Shown here: in pieces, positions 39,401-50,335 of the stretch
How positions within the stretch are numbered: position 1 is the first letter of the stretch
Layout: each line of letters begins with the position of its first letter
Assembly (NCBI GenBank): GCA_964023205.1
Contig: OZ026836.1
Span: 1,061,501 to 1,125,500, forward strand
Reading direction: 5' to 3'
DNA length: 64,000 nucleotides
Origin: Lutraria lutraria
Lineage: Eukaryota > Mollusca > Bivalvia > Venerida > Mactridae
Notes under the pieces: model-generated
Seen by the model: only the letters and a program-made list of their open reading frames with translations
What the model was told of the DNA's origin: nothing
The model's database searches: none
Made by a program: the position numbers and the translations under genes

Positions 39401-42400
39401 CATTATAAAAGACATCTATACATAAGAATTACTCAAACTTGAACTAGATTGTCATGCCAATACACCTATATACAATTAAACCTGTGTTAGCGACCACCTC
39501 CGAATAAAAAACACTCTGTGAATAAATGCCATTCTTTGAAACACAGTCACTGGTGATTTAGAACGAAATTACCTCTTAATAAATATTCACTGTTAATAAA
39601 GGCCACATTATGTCCTACCTAAGGGAGGGCTTTGTTCACAGGTTTGATTGTATTTTATAATTAGTTTCAGTGTTTATCAAATTTTGTGATTTGATTTATT
39701 CAGGTTAGAAGATATGGTTGATAGTACAGATATCGCATGTGGTTATTTACCTACACCGAAAGATTGGATGACGTTAGATATGATGAGCCATTATCTGAAG
39801 TTTGCTATAGGAAGTTATGGTTGGCCGTTTTACGTCACTCTGGTGAAGCCTGTCATTGGTCTATGTGCATTATGTACAGAATGCAGGTACATAATGATGT
39901 TCCAAGTTTTGACACAAAAAATAATTAAGCTTTACCGGTTGGTAAGTCATGAAGTCACCATCGAGAGCAATGTGATCTCGTGATTGTATTATTGTTTTAT
40001 TTTACCGAAATCTGACTAATTCTTAGGTTCGCTACTGACTAAGTGTGAAGATCGAGGCAGTGCCGATGTCATCCGAGTTAAGATGCATATCCGTAGTTAA
40101 ATTACGGAGATTGTTTTGCTGTTTCAAACTTGTGACCACTTAGTTATAAAGTCGTTGATTTCTTGCCTGACGTTGACAAGTTGATTTGTGTTTTGACTTT
40201 TCAATGGAAATGCTAGTGTGACAATATACAATCATGTATGTGTTATTTTATCTATTTCAGATGTTGTGCTTGTAAAGACGATCAAGGTTCGGTATTTATG
40301 GATAATTGTTGTATGTGTAACACTGCAGCTTTCAAGAAAACAACAAGTATACGCCATGATGATATTGTATATGCCTGTTTTAAAAACGATGTAAGAACAC
40401 TACATATACAGTACAATCTCTCCAGAGTGGCCCTCTCTTGAGCACCAACCTCCCTTCAACAACAGCAGGATTTTTCCCACTTTTCAATTTAATTAACTAT
40501 TAATTCAACCCCTCTAGAGTAACAACATCACAGCAACAACATAATTTTGCTACTCCCAAAGGGTGGGGCTTTGGATGAGTTGCAATGTATATTATAGTCT
40601 TACTCACAAAAAGTATTGTATGCTGGTACCAAATGTTTCTTTTTGTGTTTTGATGAAAATTCTACAATACGTTAATTGAATGATTTAGGAAAACGATTGC
40701 TGAGATAAAAATGTTAACCTAAAATTAATGTTATGGCAGGCCTAATAAATGTTATTATTCCATCATAAACTCATTATTCCATTAATCATTCCTGATGAAT
40801 AAATGCTAATGTTGATGATAGTTGATGTAATTATAATATTTTACAGATATACGAATTACCGTTTTATGTGGTTATAGACAGAGAGAAGAACGCTGTAGTT
40901 GTTGCCGTACGAGGGACACTTTCACTTCAGGTACTTGTGTTTGTATTAAAAACCAATACATAATGATAATAAAGACTTCATTTATAGAGGCAACACAGTT
41001 AATATAATTATGTATATATTACATGAATATTATTTGAAATATAGACAAAACAACAACGTAAATACTCGTATATATATATGTAATTTCATGTATGTAATTG
41101 TATTTTCACATGGGCCTCAGTGCCTACTGATTTCAAAATAAACTAATATATGAATTACATAATGAAATGATTTCCAAACATACAACTTTACTAATGAATG
41201 AATGGCTCTTCAACGATAGAATAGAATATTATAGTACATGTATATACTAATTACAATAAATTAAATTACATACAGGGAGCTCACTATATATCAAACGCCG
41301 AGGGGTTAAAAATTACCCTTAGCTGATACATGTACTTAAATTTGACCCTTTAGTACAAATGATCAAGTCATTAAGTTTTATTTTGCTAATTTCAAGAGTC
41401 ATAATTACATTAATCCCTACAAAATCTTGGCACATTCAGTTTCTACCATTATTTCCGGTATGTTTGATGTTATATTCACTCAACAAAGATAATAATACTG
41501 TTTCTGTAACCAATCATTAAGAAAAAATGTTGATATACCTACACGTCTTTGCGATTTCATATAACATGTGCACCAAAGACGTGGGTGCTGTGATATTTGT
41601 ACGTTCATTCGTCCTTTATACGTTAGTTATTTTATTGACTGATTATTTATTTTCAGGATGTTATAACAGATCTAGTTATCGAACGAGGATATCTAGATAT
41701 TGTCGGAATACCTAAGGCTAGCGCACATAATGGCATCATGCAAAGTGCTATCTATATCAAGCAAACTTTAGAAAGAGAAAATATTTTGGAAAATGCTTTT
41801 CAACGAGCGGAGGTAATACATTTTGTAATAGACCACGTGGCTTACAGGTACGAGGGCATAAACCGGGGGACATAAGAAATTGCGTGCGCACATATAGTAG
41901 CTATCACGTGGGCACGATACATAGAATAATTCCTGTGTCACCTTTATGCCACCGTATACAGATCCTTTGCATTTACTCAACGAATTCACTTATCATGTTT
42001 TAAGTTTATGGAACGTTTAATTTGTCTATTTGCGTACAATGAACGGGATGTCGATCTTTCCTCCTTATTTTCAGTTTATAGTGTTGCATTGGTTTGCTTT
42101 TAGTACAAAGACTGTAATGTTTATAAAAAAAAACTGAATGTTATTATACACCAGATCTCTGTTATGTAAACATCAAGTTTTCTTAATGATATAATCCATA
42201 TGTTCTGTACATATCAAAAATATATTTCCCCAGCTTTCTTTTTTCATATCGTGGTATATACTTGTATGGTTTACAGCTGTTTATGACTTGTATATGAAGT
42301 ATTTATAACATTTTAGAGTATATAAACATTGATTTATCTATTAGAAGTACATTAAACGTACATACCAGCTTTCAGCCCATCTCGAAATTCTGTTGTGTCA

Positions 42401-45400
42401 TGTTATTTAAGAGGATTGCATGCAACTATGTAACTATTGTTGGGGCCTATTCAAGAACTGGCCTTTATAATGTTCTCATTGAAAGGAACGACACTGTGTT
42501 GTGTATAAATGATTCATTTTTTGTTCCTAATGAGATGGCATATTAACCAGCAGAAACATTTCCTGTATGAGCGATCATGTTAATTGTTAATTAATGTAGT
42601 ATTTCACAAATAGGCGATATAATATAACACTCATACACATTCATTCAGTTTCAACAGTGCAATGATGTAACGAACAAAAATAACGCCTCATGTTATAGAA
42701 TACAACAATACACTTATAATATAGATTACAACAATACATTAGAATAGATTCGAATGCAGTGAAACTTTGATAACCTGAACGTCGTGATTGTCAGTATTGT
42801 AAGATTTATGATTTATTCTACAAAGTATGGCATTGTTATATTGCTTGTATACAGAATTCTCGCCATATCAAGTGTCTGTGTGTCCTCGTCGACAAGAGAA
42901 ATTTTACTTACCTATATTACATCACCTAATGATTGTTAATTTGGTGATATTTTACAGGGAGCCAGTCTTGTTATAACTGGTCACAGTTTAGGGGCCGGAG
43001 CTGCAGCACTTTTAGCTATACTACTTAAACCAACATATCCAGCTTTAAGATGCTTCGCATTTTCACCTCCTGGGGAGTTAGTCAGGTATGTCTATGAACT
43101 TACACTGTACATAGATGACGTGTAATCTAATATATGTACAGTCAAATCTGTGTTGGCCGCCACATCTGCATAAAGGCAACCCCGTACATTAAGGTCATTA
43201 TTTAAAAAAAAAAACATTGATTATTTAGAACAAAATGACCTCCGAAAAGAGGCCAGCTGTTTATAAAGGCCACATTTGTCTTTCATAATGGTGGTCTTTG
43301 TTCACAGGTGTGACTGTATGTAACATTTTATGATTTAACTGAGTTCTCGACTTATTATATCATCAGTAAATACACTGTAATTGATTCTAAATACAAATAC
43401 GAAATTTAGTTGCAAATAATTCAAATTTCATTCAGTGAAACATGATAAGACATGCTTGAAGCAATATATATTTTTAGTTAATCGTATCTTACTTAATTGT
43501 ATGTTAATTGTGTGTTAATTGTGTATGTGCAGTCCAGATGTGTGTCAGTATTCTGAGGACATCGTCTGCTCTGTTGTTCTGGGTGATGACATCATATCAC
43601 GTCAGGGAATGTTGATGATGGATGATCTAAAGATAAATATAATAAATGCCATATACGAGACAAGGTTACCGAAGGTAAAGTTTATAATAGTGAATGTATC
43701 CCACCGCAAAATCCCCTAGACGGTAACGACGCGTTTATTTACTTAAAACATTGTTAGCTAGAAAATAAGGGGAAGACGAATAAGGAAATAAGCGCGTCGT
43801 TACAGTCTCGTTTCGTGGGTGATCGTAAACATTTTCAAAATTTGGAACTTAGCTCGTACAGTTTGTTTTGGGCTTACATGGGAGCAGTGTAATTTCTTGC
43901 TAATAAATAATTCTAACTGCATGTACAGCTACTTGAGACTATTTAAAATCCCATTTTCTTATTTTGACAAATGGATAAATCCCCTTTCTGGGCAGGGTCT
44001 TATTTAATATTACTGAGTAAATTCAAACGTATTATCTCTCATTGCTTCTGTGAGTTTTTTCTTTCTTATTTCTTTAAGAAGTGGGAGAATAAACTAATTA
44101 GCTTACATGGGGAAATACTTGTTTAAATGCAACCAAATCTAAAGCGACAAAATATCATTGTGTATTACAAATAAACTTTTGTTAAACTACTCGACCTAGT
44201 TTTAAATCCAATCTTTATTATTGACTTAATCATACATTTCAATTTCAAAATTGCTTTTTATCTTTTCGGTGTGAGATTTTTGTATAAATATCGGTATTCA
44301 TTAATTTGTAAGGTGGTAAGGTACGTGTTTTGTTGATGTATTTGTACACCCAGTATGTAGGTGTATCACAGTATGGTACACGCCCTTCTAATTGGTTATT
44401 TGGACTTTGTGGTCGGAAAACATCAATATTCTCTCGATCTTTTTATCCTACAATTAAAGGCTTAAAACCTCTTTTCGTTAAATTTACGAGTAATAGAATA
44501 AATTTGCATAATCTCAAAATTGACTCACCCATCTGTTACTTTCATCAGACTCGTTCAATTATGTCCTTAAAGGGTTGTTAAACTTATACTTTTTTCAGTA
44601 TAAAATAATAGCAAGTGGTTTTTGGAGGATGTGCTGTGGGCGTTCAGGAACTCTGGATGAAAATATTGAGTACGGACGGACCAAGCAAGGATCGTCAAAG
44701 AATGGTGACGTGGTGGATGCGTGTGCTAATGTTAACTTAAACCGATGTAGCTTAGAGGTCTGTACATAGACACACATCCGGTCATTTTTGTTGGTCATTT
44801 CTTCACTTACGTTTGTTGACCTTAATACTATTTCTAAATATCCATCAGATTCAATATGTTCCTTTTATTTATAATACCACACGATGTCATAATAGCTATA
44901 CTATGGCCATGTTTCTGAAACTATCTCATTTGCTTATAAAATGAAAATCAAAGTACTGAAAGTACCCATGGAAACTGAACTTACACAGACATACACTGCA
45001 ACATGGAAAAGAGTATAGTTTAAATATTTAATATATTTCGCGTGGCGGATGTAGAAAAACGTAGTACTTTGGTCCGCATCAAAATTCATGCGCGTCGAGC
45101 CAGCGACGGCTACGGGGTTAGTGTTAGGTTCAGCTTCCAAAGAGCGAGTTGAGTTTTAGGTGAAAACTGTTGAGTTTTAGGTGAAAACTGTTGAGGTTTA
45201 GGTGAAAACTGACTGGGAGTAGTTAGTGTATTGTATGATGATGTATAAACTTTCATGTATACATTACTCAGTATTATATACTTTGTTTATTTAGGTATCT
45301 CTAGCAGAATGTACGAAACACAGTCAGACTATAAAAAATACTTACCAACCATTACATCTACCTGGACAAATTGTTCACATAGAACAAAGGTAAAATATGA

Positions 45401-46264
45401 TACTAGATAATAGATATGAAGTATGTTTGTAGTCAGTACAAAGTTTATCTTCAAGGCTTCTCAATAATATTAAGTAGACGAGTGGTTAAGGTAGCTGACT
45501 TCAAATCACTGTAACCACTCATTGATAGAGGGTCATAGGTTCGAGCCCCGCTACCGACCATGTCTCTTTATGTGAGAAAGTAGGTAGTTGCTTACGGAGG
45601 ATGGGGTCTAGTACTGGTTCTTCCCAGGAACAATGCTTAGGTGAACTGTCCGCCACAATGATTCTAAAACAACCATGATTAAGAAGGCCTATAATTCTGA
45701 CCTTTGCGTACCTTCGGCTATCATGATTTGTATTATGATTTTATCCACAATATTGTCGGAATTAATATTGAACTATGAGCACTGTGTTTTCTTTTCGTGA
45801 TTCTTTATAGAGAAAACAGTTCGAGGTACATGAACAGGCATTATTGTTTATTGAAGGCATCGACTGTGTACGCGCGATGAATGTACATGTAGTTAAACTC
45901 GTTGAATCGATCAGTAAGATAAGATATAGATTAAGTACGCAATGATTATGATCAAGCTAAAGAAATGTATATTATTTTGGAGACTGATTGTAGAATATTT
46001 ATAAATTTCAGTGATATAAGTGGCGATGAAGAGTTCATAGCAACATGGAAAGCTCGTGAAAACTTCACAGAGATTATAGTCAGTCCAGACATGTTGGCAC
46101 ATCATTTTCCTGACGCTTTACTGGACGCTTTGGATGAAATTAGGGAGAAAGGTTCACAAATAAACGCGCTCACAATAACAACCAAAGTAGATCACAGGAT
46201 AGCCTTTGAAAATGAGAAATTAACTGTGAGCGAAAACATAATTGACAGTGATCTTAAACAGTGA
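24434..46264 (+). CDS. DAGLB: sn1-specific diacylglycerol lipase, beta type, complete 13-exon gene
   Basis: Membrane serine hydrolase that cleaves diacylglycerol at sn-1 to release 2-acylglycerols such as 2-arachidonoylglycerol. Coding exons: 24434-24528, 32669-33157, 33972-34062, 34421-34536, 39704-39886, 40261-40390, 40847-40930, 41657-41812, 42958-43085, 43533-43674, 44599-44757, 45295-45389, 46012-46264. Phase is consistent at all 12 GT-AG introns; the product is 706 aa (vertebrate beta forms are about 670, alpha over 1000). The N-terminus ([17 protein letters not shown]) is the family start. Exons 1-2 give four membrane helices and a basic cytosolic linker. Then come [22 protein letters not shown]-rich motifs, [11 protein letters not shown], and the nucleophile elbow GHSLGAG with Ser458. 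Asp510 (VVLGDD) and His619 (PGQIVHIEQ) complete the triad. A Cys- and charge-rich insert of about 75 residues between Asp and His matches the regulatory loop. The alpha-type long C-terminal tail is absent, which decides beta. Intron 1 (8.1 kb) carries a minisatellite. Confidence 0.94.
24792..24971 (+). mobile_element. MITE family A, full-length copy in DAGL intron 1
   Basis: TACAGTACAACCTCTCCAGA to GAGAGGTTGTACTGTA, 180 bp, about 260 bp after the first coding exon of the DAGL gene. Confidence 0.9.
25762..25880 (+). mobile_element. SINE family II body without its tRNA head
   Basis: TCTCTTTACGTGCGAAAGTA, TTACGGAGGATGGAAATTTA and TGCTTAGGTGAACTGTCCGC match the 45562-45660 body; the head is absent (5' truncation). 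DAGL intron 1. Confidence 0.8.
26240..26325 (-). mobile_element. tRNA-like SINE head, minus strand, decayed
   Basis: The reverse complement shows GCCTGGTAAGCTATGTCGAA and a box B CACGAGTTCGAGGTAAGG. Box A is weak. It lies just left of the minisatellite. Confidence 0.5.
26385..29240 (+). repeat. Minisatellite of about 2.85 kb in DAGL intron 1 (32/38/56-bp units)
   Basis: From about 26,440 to 28,140 the unit is 56 bp, built on AGAATGGTAAAATATGTATG, ACCAAGTAAGTAATCATG and ACCAAGTGAGCGATTACT. From about 28,140 to 29,140 it is 38 bp, lacking the 18-bp AAGTAATCATGACCAAGT part and mostly reading GATCAAGTGAGC. At 29,150-29,220 two 32-bp units also lack ACTAGA. Both edges decay into diverged copies. 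Single-base variants (GAGCG/AAACG, GACC/GATC) recur in alternating patterns. There is no coding capacity. Confidence 0.97.
29688..29795 (-). mobile_element. tRNA-like SINE head, minus strand
   Basis: The reverse complement has box A-like CAGTGGTGTAGAGGTAGACG and box B GCGAGTTCGAATCTCGTC. The anticodon arm does not pair, so this is not a clean tRNA gene. DAGL intron 1, after the minisatellite. Confidence 0.6.
30537..30742 (+). mobile_element. MITE family E
   Basis: Begins TACTGTAGAATCGTTAATTT and ends AAATAAATGAAAATACAGTA. The TACTGTA/TACAGTA ends and the internal CCACGAAAT/ATTTCGTGG arms are inverted. DAGL intron 1. Confidence 0.82.
31414..31543 (+). repeat. Dispersed repeat family G
   Basis: TTTTTAGCTCGTCTGTTTTC, GCTATTGTGGTTATTGCGGC and TCACTGAGGCAGTGAACAGA match 56855-57060. 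DAGL intron 1. Confidence 0.75.
32040..32214 (+). mobile_element. MITE family A, full-length copy in DAGL intron 1
   Basis: TACAGTACAACCTCTCCAGA to TTTGGAGAGGTTGCACTGTA, 175 bp. Confidence 0.9.
33627..33744 (+). mobile_element. MITE family A, right end missing
   Basis: TACAGTACAACCTCTCCGGT through CTCTAGAGCAACAACCTAC, then unrelated sequence. DAGL intron 2. Confidence 0.85.
35525..35740 (+). repeat. Dispersed repeat family F
   Basis: GAACCGTCCGTTCAAATTTT, ATTTCATGGATTGGTTTCAT and CACATGAGTTATGGCCCC match the copy at 3545-3745. DAGL intron 4. Confidence 0.75.
36872..37135 (+). repeat. Dispersed repeat remnant (TATGCCCGTTTGAAAAACGGG)
   Basis: TATGCCCGTTTGAAAAACGG, a GC-rich GGCGGCAGGGCGGGCGG stretch and GAGTTATGCCCC resemble repeats common in mollusc genomes (recollection, not searched). 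Only one copy in the window. Confidence 0.5.
37742..37890 (+). mobile_element. tRNA-derived SINE, family I, strongly diverged
   Basis: GTCCGTTTTGCTCAATAGGG in place of box A, CGTGGGTACGACTCATCTGA, then TTTGATTGAAACCTTAGTAC and CCCCATCTCTGATC similar to the family I body. DAGL intron 4. Confidence 0.5.
38658..38833 (+). mobile_element. Possible relative of MITE family B
   Basis: TACAGTGTACACTTCATAAA with CGGTCACCT at the left and GGTGACTGTAGTAGGGAGAC at the right. Similar layout but diverged. DAGL intron 4. Confidence 0.5.
39471..39652 (+). mobile_element. MITE family B copy
   Basis: TACAATTAAACCTGTGTTAG at the left, CACAGGTTTGATTGTA at the right, with AATAAAGGCCACATTATG inside. DAGL intron before exon 5. 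Confidence 0.8.
40407..40589 (+). mobile_element. MITE family A, full-length diverged copy, 16 bp after DAGL exon 6
   Basis: TACAGTACAATCTCTCCAGA to TTTGGATGAGTTGCAATGTA. It starts 16 bp after the exon 6 donor (40391), unusually close to a splice site. Confidence 0.87.
43137..43318 (+). mobile_element. MITE family B copy
   Basis: TACAGTCAAATCTGTGTTGG at the left and TTCACAGGTGTGACTGTA at the right form inverted ends. It starts about 50 bp after the DAGL exon 9 donor. Confidence 0.82.
44946..45118 (+). repeat. Dispersed repeat family C
   Basis: ATCAAAGTACTGAAAGTACC, AACTGAACTTACACAGACAT, GGCGGATGTAGAAAAACGTA and AGCCAGCGACGGCTACGG. DAGL intron 11. Confidence 0.82.
45147..45213 (+). repeat. 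22-bp tandem repeat, three copies
   Basis: GTTGAGTTTTAGGTGAAAAC occurs three times in a row (the third has GAGGTTTAGG) in the DAGL intron before exon 12. Confidence 0.9.
45472..45662 (+). mobile_element. tRNA-derived SINE, family II (Leu/Ser-like head)
   Basis: Head GACGAGTGGTTAAGGTAGCT, long variable region, box B ATAGGTTCGAGCCCC. Body TGTGAGAAAGTAGGTAGTTG, TTACGGAGGATGGGGTCTAG and TGCTTAGGTGAACTGTCCGC. DAGL intron 12. Confidence 0.82.
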
Positions 46265-46960
46265 CCTTAACCGTACACGTGTTTTAGTGTTACGCGCACA
46301 TTTAAGCTTAGTATTGTGGATATTATACAGATCATTGACTGCATGCCTGAGATCAACCGTTACATGTTCTGTTTTTATGTCAAAGAGGAAGCGAGAAAAA
46401 TGACGTTATTTGTAGGAAATATAACTTCCCACAATATCCCTGTATTATTAAGTGTGACTAAGGAAATTGTAGAATCATTTCTAGCACATTAAGTATTATG
46501 GCATGTTTGTACACTTATCATTATGATGAAGCATTGCAATATAAAACATCACACTACGGATGTGTAATCATGAAGTTTGAATCAGTATAATTGAATACAT
46601 ATAATGTCATATATCGTATACGTAGTATTCATGTAAACTAACAAACCTCATGAATACATGCATTATGTAATTATTGGTCCACCAATACTTTACCATACAC
46701 TTAGCTTGATAAATAAGCAATATAAATGACTGTGGAGTTTTGAACTATTTTTTTTTGCCATACTGTGTAAACATAGGATAAAAGCCATGGTACACGTACA
46801 GTGCCGGGCTTTATCAGGTATTTGATGAATGTCATAAGACTCCCATTATGTATCATACTGACATCATTGTCAAACCATACAAATCAAACACCTTGTCTAA
46901 TGATGCTTACAGGAGCAACAAGAATATGGCGTATTTATTTATCACGTTTCATCGCGACCC

Positions 46961-47123
46961 ACAGCGGCCCTCTGTAGAGCAACAACCTCTCTATTACAAC
47001 ACATTCAAAAATTCCCTGAGCTGATATTTACTATAAATTTAACCTCTGTAGAGCAACAACCTCTAAACAACGGTAAATATTTGCAATTCCCACATGGTGT
47101 CGCTCTACAGAGGTTGTACTGTA
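46961..47123 (+). mobile_element. MITE family A variant (CTGTAGAGC form)
   Basis: GCGGCCCTCTGTAGAGCAAC to CTCTACAGAGGTTGTACTGT. The end motif is CTGTAGAGC instead of CTCCAGAGC at every occurrence, including the internal copy, which suggests a subfamily or gene conversion within the element. Confidence 0.85.
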
Positions 47124-49183
47124 TATTATATATATATTGCCCTGTATTACTATTAGTACACAGGTTAAATGATTCTATACGATTTGAAAAATGTGTTGTT
47201 TTTAATCTGTTAGCAATATTCTCTCCTATATATTTATCTGGGTCCATGACTGAAAGATTCGTCTCATTTATCCTAAATGTTGTGCCCATATTAAATATAC
47301 CGTTTATATGAGGTAATTATCCTTATTCCATGTATACAATTATTGTGTTCATTTGTTAGAAATCCCTGGTTGTGTTATTGATAATGTATATTTTTTACTC
47401 GTATTGTAATTTTATGTAAATTTATATTACATATTTATGTTTGTTATAATGTCAACGTTTTGATGTAAAAGTTTTAATACAAATATTTTTATCTAAATGT
47501 TTTATTAATGTAAATGTAAGTTTTAAATATATTGTCATTTGTTATCCTATTTTTGTATAAAAATACATTCCGCATTTCGAATATTGCGAGTACCTATAGT
47601 ATTAAATTATGGAAAACAATCGTTGTTACAGTTCTTTCATGTCTAATTTTAATCACGAGCAGCTGTCACGAACCAGTGATGATAAAATGTAATAACTGGA
47701 GCCATTATCAGAACTCCATAGACAAAACAGGATTAGTTCGGATCATTGCATGTCAATTCTATATAATTGTCCCAAAGGATTCGTGGTTAAATTAGGAGGG
47801 AGATACATTATTGATGTTCAAGGTCCAGTCCAAGGTTAATAATGTTCATTATAACTATTGTGTACAATATGTAAGAACTCTCCTGAAATAACGATGGAAT
47901 CCTACTTTGGCAGCAGCATTAGTTTCATGACTGATCAACACGTAAGTTATCCCTCCATGATGTCCTTTATAACAACAGGGTTTTTGTTCCAAGTGTCTAG
48001 CACTCTACTGTTTCTTCATTCTTGATAGTTTATTACTTAATTTTATTTTCAAGTAGACATGTGCGTCATTTGAGAACGGATTATGCTAGCGAGGATTTAC
48101 ACCCACTCACCCTCCCCCCACACAAACGTAGGTGTATCTAAAAAACAGTGTACCTTGTATATCATATTCACCTGAGTCAGTATTTACAATGAGAATGTCA
48201 GTACATTGTACTCCATCATATTTAAATAATATATACCTACATACATGTACGTTGTAGACCAGTTATAAACAGATGGAGTCCCCATCGGCTAAGACTAGAA
48301 AACAAGTTTGCCTAAACGTTAGAAAACATACATCCACGTTTTACGTTTTAATTAAATGTTGTCATTTAAATAACTTTGGTGAGATCGACAAGCCATGTTT
48401 CATTGAGTTAGTTGCTTCTACATGACCTATCTAAGCAATTTAGTAAGGTAGGGCCTTCGCTCGATTCTGTACTTGTGAGCGATCGTTATATAATTTGTCA
48501 CATTACAAAACTGGACAATCCAAATATAAGTATATAGAATAATCTAACAAAACTTGTTATCTATATGATATTTAGATGATTGCGATACAGAGCGCTATAC
48601 TCAACTATTTGTCAAACAAAAACTATCTCAAAGTAACGTATTATAATACATGCCAGCAACTATATCAGTTACATGTAGAGTTATTCCTCATGCTAACTTC
48701 ACACCGTGGAAATGAACCCATAGAACATAATTACATTGTTTTGATGCCAGTCTGACCTGTGCAGTTTGACTATTTTTGTGTGTAAAAAAAACATGATAAA
48801 TGTTGTGTAATACAATATTGTATAACTGATATATATCTATAGTACATAATTATGCATGTTTCTTGTTTTTTTTAAACATAAATCAAATCAATATTAATTT
48901 GTACTTGAATGCCGAAAAGTAAAATTATGAACCCGGCCTCGGCTGATCTTAAAATGCACAACCTGAATTTCCTTGCTCTTGGCTTGCCGATACAACGAAC
49001 TAATTCCACTTAGCGTGTCTATAAATGCATGACATTCACAATAGGACACGCGATAAATAAAATATTCCCCTTTATGCCACCGTACAAAGACGTGTACTGA
49101 AATGAAAAGTTTGTTTTTACAATATATTTTTAACGAACATATATGGTAAATATACATTTGTTTAACTTCCGGATACATTACGT

Positions 49184-49297
49184 ATATATTAGTGTTCATC
49201 CTGACTGTTCTATGGAAATTAGAAATGTCGACGGGAGAGTAGCGACCGGAGACATTTCTAATTTTCATAGAACAGTTCAGGATGAATACTAATATAC
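49184..49297. repeat. Long near-perfect hairpin (foldback)
   Basis: The arms 49184-49229 and 49250-49297 pair over about 45 bp (CATCCTGA-CTGTTCTATG and so on, ending GAAATGTC) around a 20-bp GC-richer loop. There are only a few mismatches and one 1-base bulge. It has no coding capacity and is probably a small foldback transposon remnant. Confidence 0.8.
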
Positions 49298-50209
49298 TTA
49301 GTGGGCGGGTTTATTTGACCTATTTACTATGCAATGTTAAAGGTCATTCTAAGCGCGCGGGAAAATATTGATTACACCTTCGTCAGGTCATTTAGTCTGT
49401 GAGCGCCGCGATGTGAAGACACACATAAACTACAGACATGTTATCCATGTTTTATGTTTTTTATGATAGCGTATAGAAAACCGAACCGATTGAATTATAT
49501 GCTGACTTAATTTTCATTGAATGCACGGGATTCACGAGCATTATAATCAATAGTGAAGAACACGTTTCGACTGGATAAATGTACAAGAGAATATGCAATC
49601 AAATAGTGTAAAGTTACGGGTATTTGAATGAAATTATTGTATGCAAAATTTCATACATTTCTGCCGCATAATTTCTGAGAAATTTCAGTTTCGAATTGGC
49701 GGTTAATAAGTTGCTTTGAGTATATTTAGTCTGCGTGTATTTTAATTATCGTAAATAACATCTACCACTGGTTTTCTGTTGACAACAGTTTAGCTACTTT
49801 GATTACGGATGGAGAGAAGACATTAGGGATGAGTAAACTGGTAAACACGATTTGTCTCCCAGCTCTTCATTCGGTTGACTTGTCTGTATAAAGCCTTTTG
49901 ATGCACTGCAACATGGGATGGGAACAAATTTATTCATTCTGGATACTTCCATAGTTTGGGTTTATTTCTTTATTACTGCGCCTCTTTAAAAAAAGTCTGC
50001 TGTTCTGGCCAGTTATTCGTAGTTTGCACGTATGAAGTGACGTGGTCTATTTCACTAGTAGTGTCTACGTGATTTAAACTGATTTTAACACGAGAAGAGC
50101 GCATGCTCAATTCCTGGTATAAATATTAATTAGATGGCCGTGTCGTAAGCGGTGAATACGCATGCGCAATAAAATGTCTCCTCCCATTTTGAATACATTT
50201 ATAGAACCG

Positions 50210-50335
50210 TCGATACTATGAGCGTAGTAAAGATTTTTGGCGTTCTACGAAGTATAGATTCGACACTAACAGGCGTAGTAACGTACTATGGATATAGTAG
50301 CGATTTTTGGCGTTCTATGAAATTAAGAGCTATGA
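50210..50335 (+). repeat. Diverged direct duplication
   Basis: ACTATGAGCGTAGTAAAG followed by ATTTTTGGCGTTCTACGAA recurs about 70 bp later as ACTATGGATATAGTAGCG and ATTTTTGGCGTTCTATGAA. Intergenic. Confidence 0.75.

Noticed and set aside
24434..46264. Calling the lipase DAGLA
   Set aside because: The protein ends about 85 residues after the catalytic His; alpha forms carry a long C-terminal tail that is absent here.
47532..47795. Small hydrophobic protein on the plus strand
   Set aside because: Low-complexity AT-rich frame, no homology recognised, probably 3' UTR of DAGL or intergenic.
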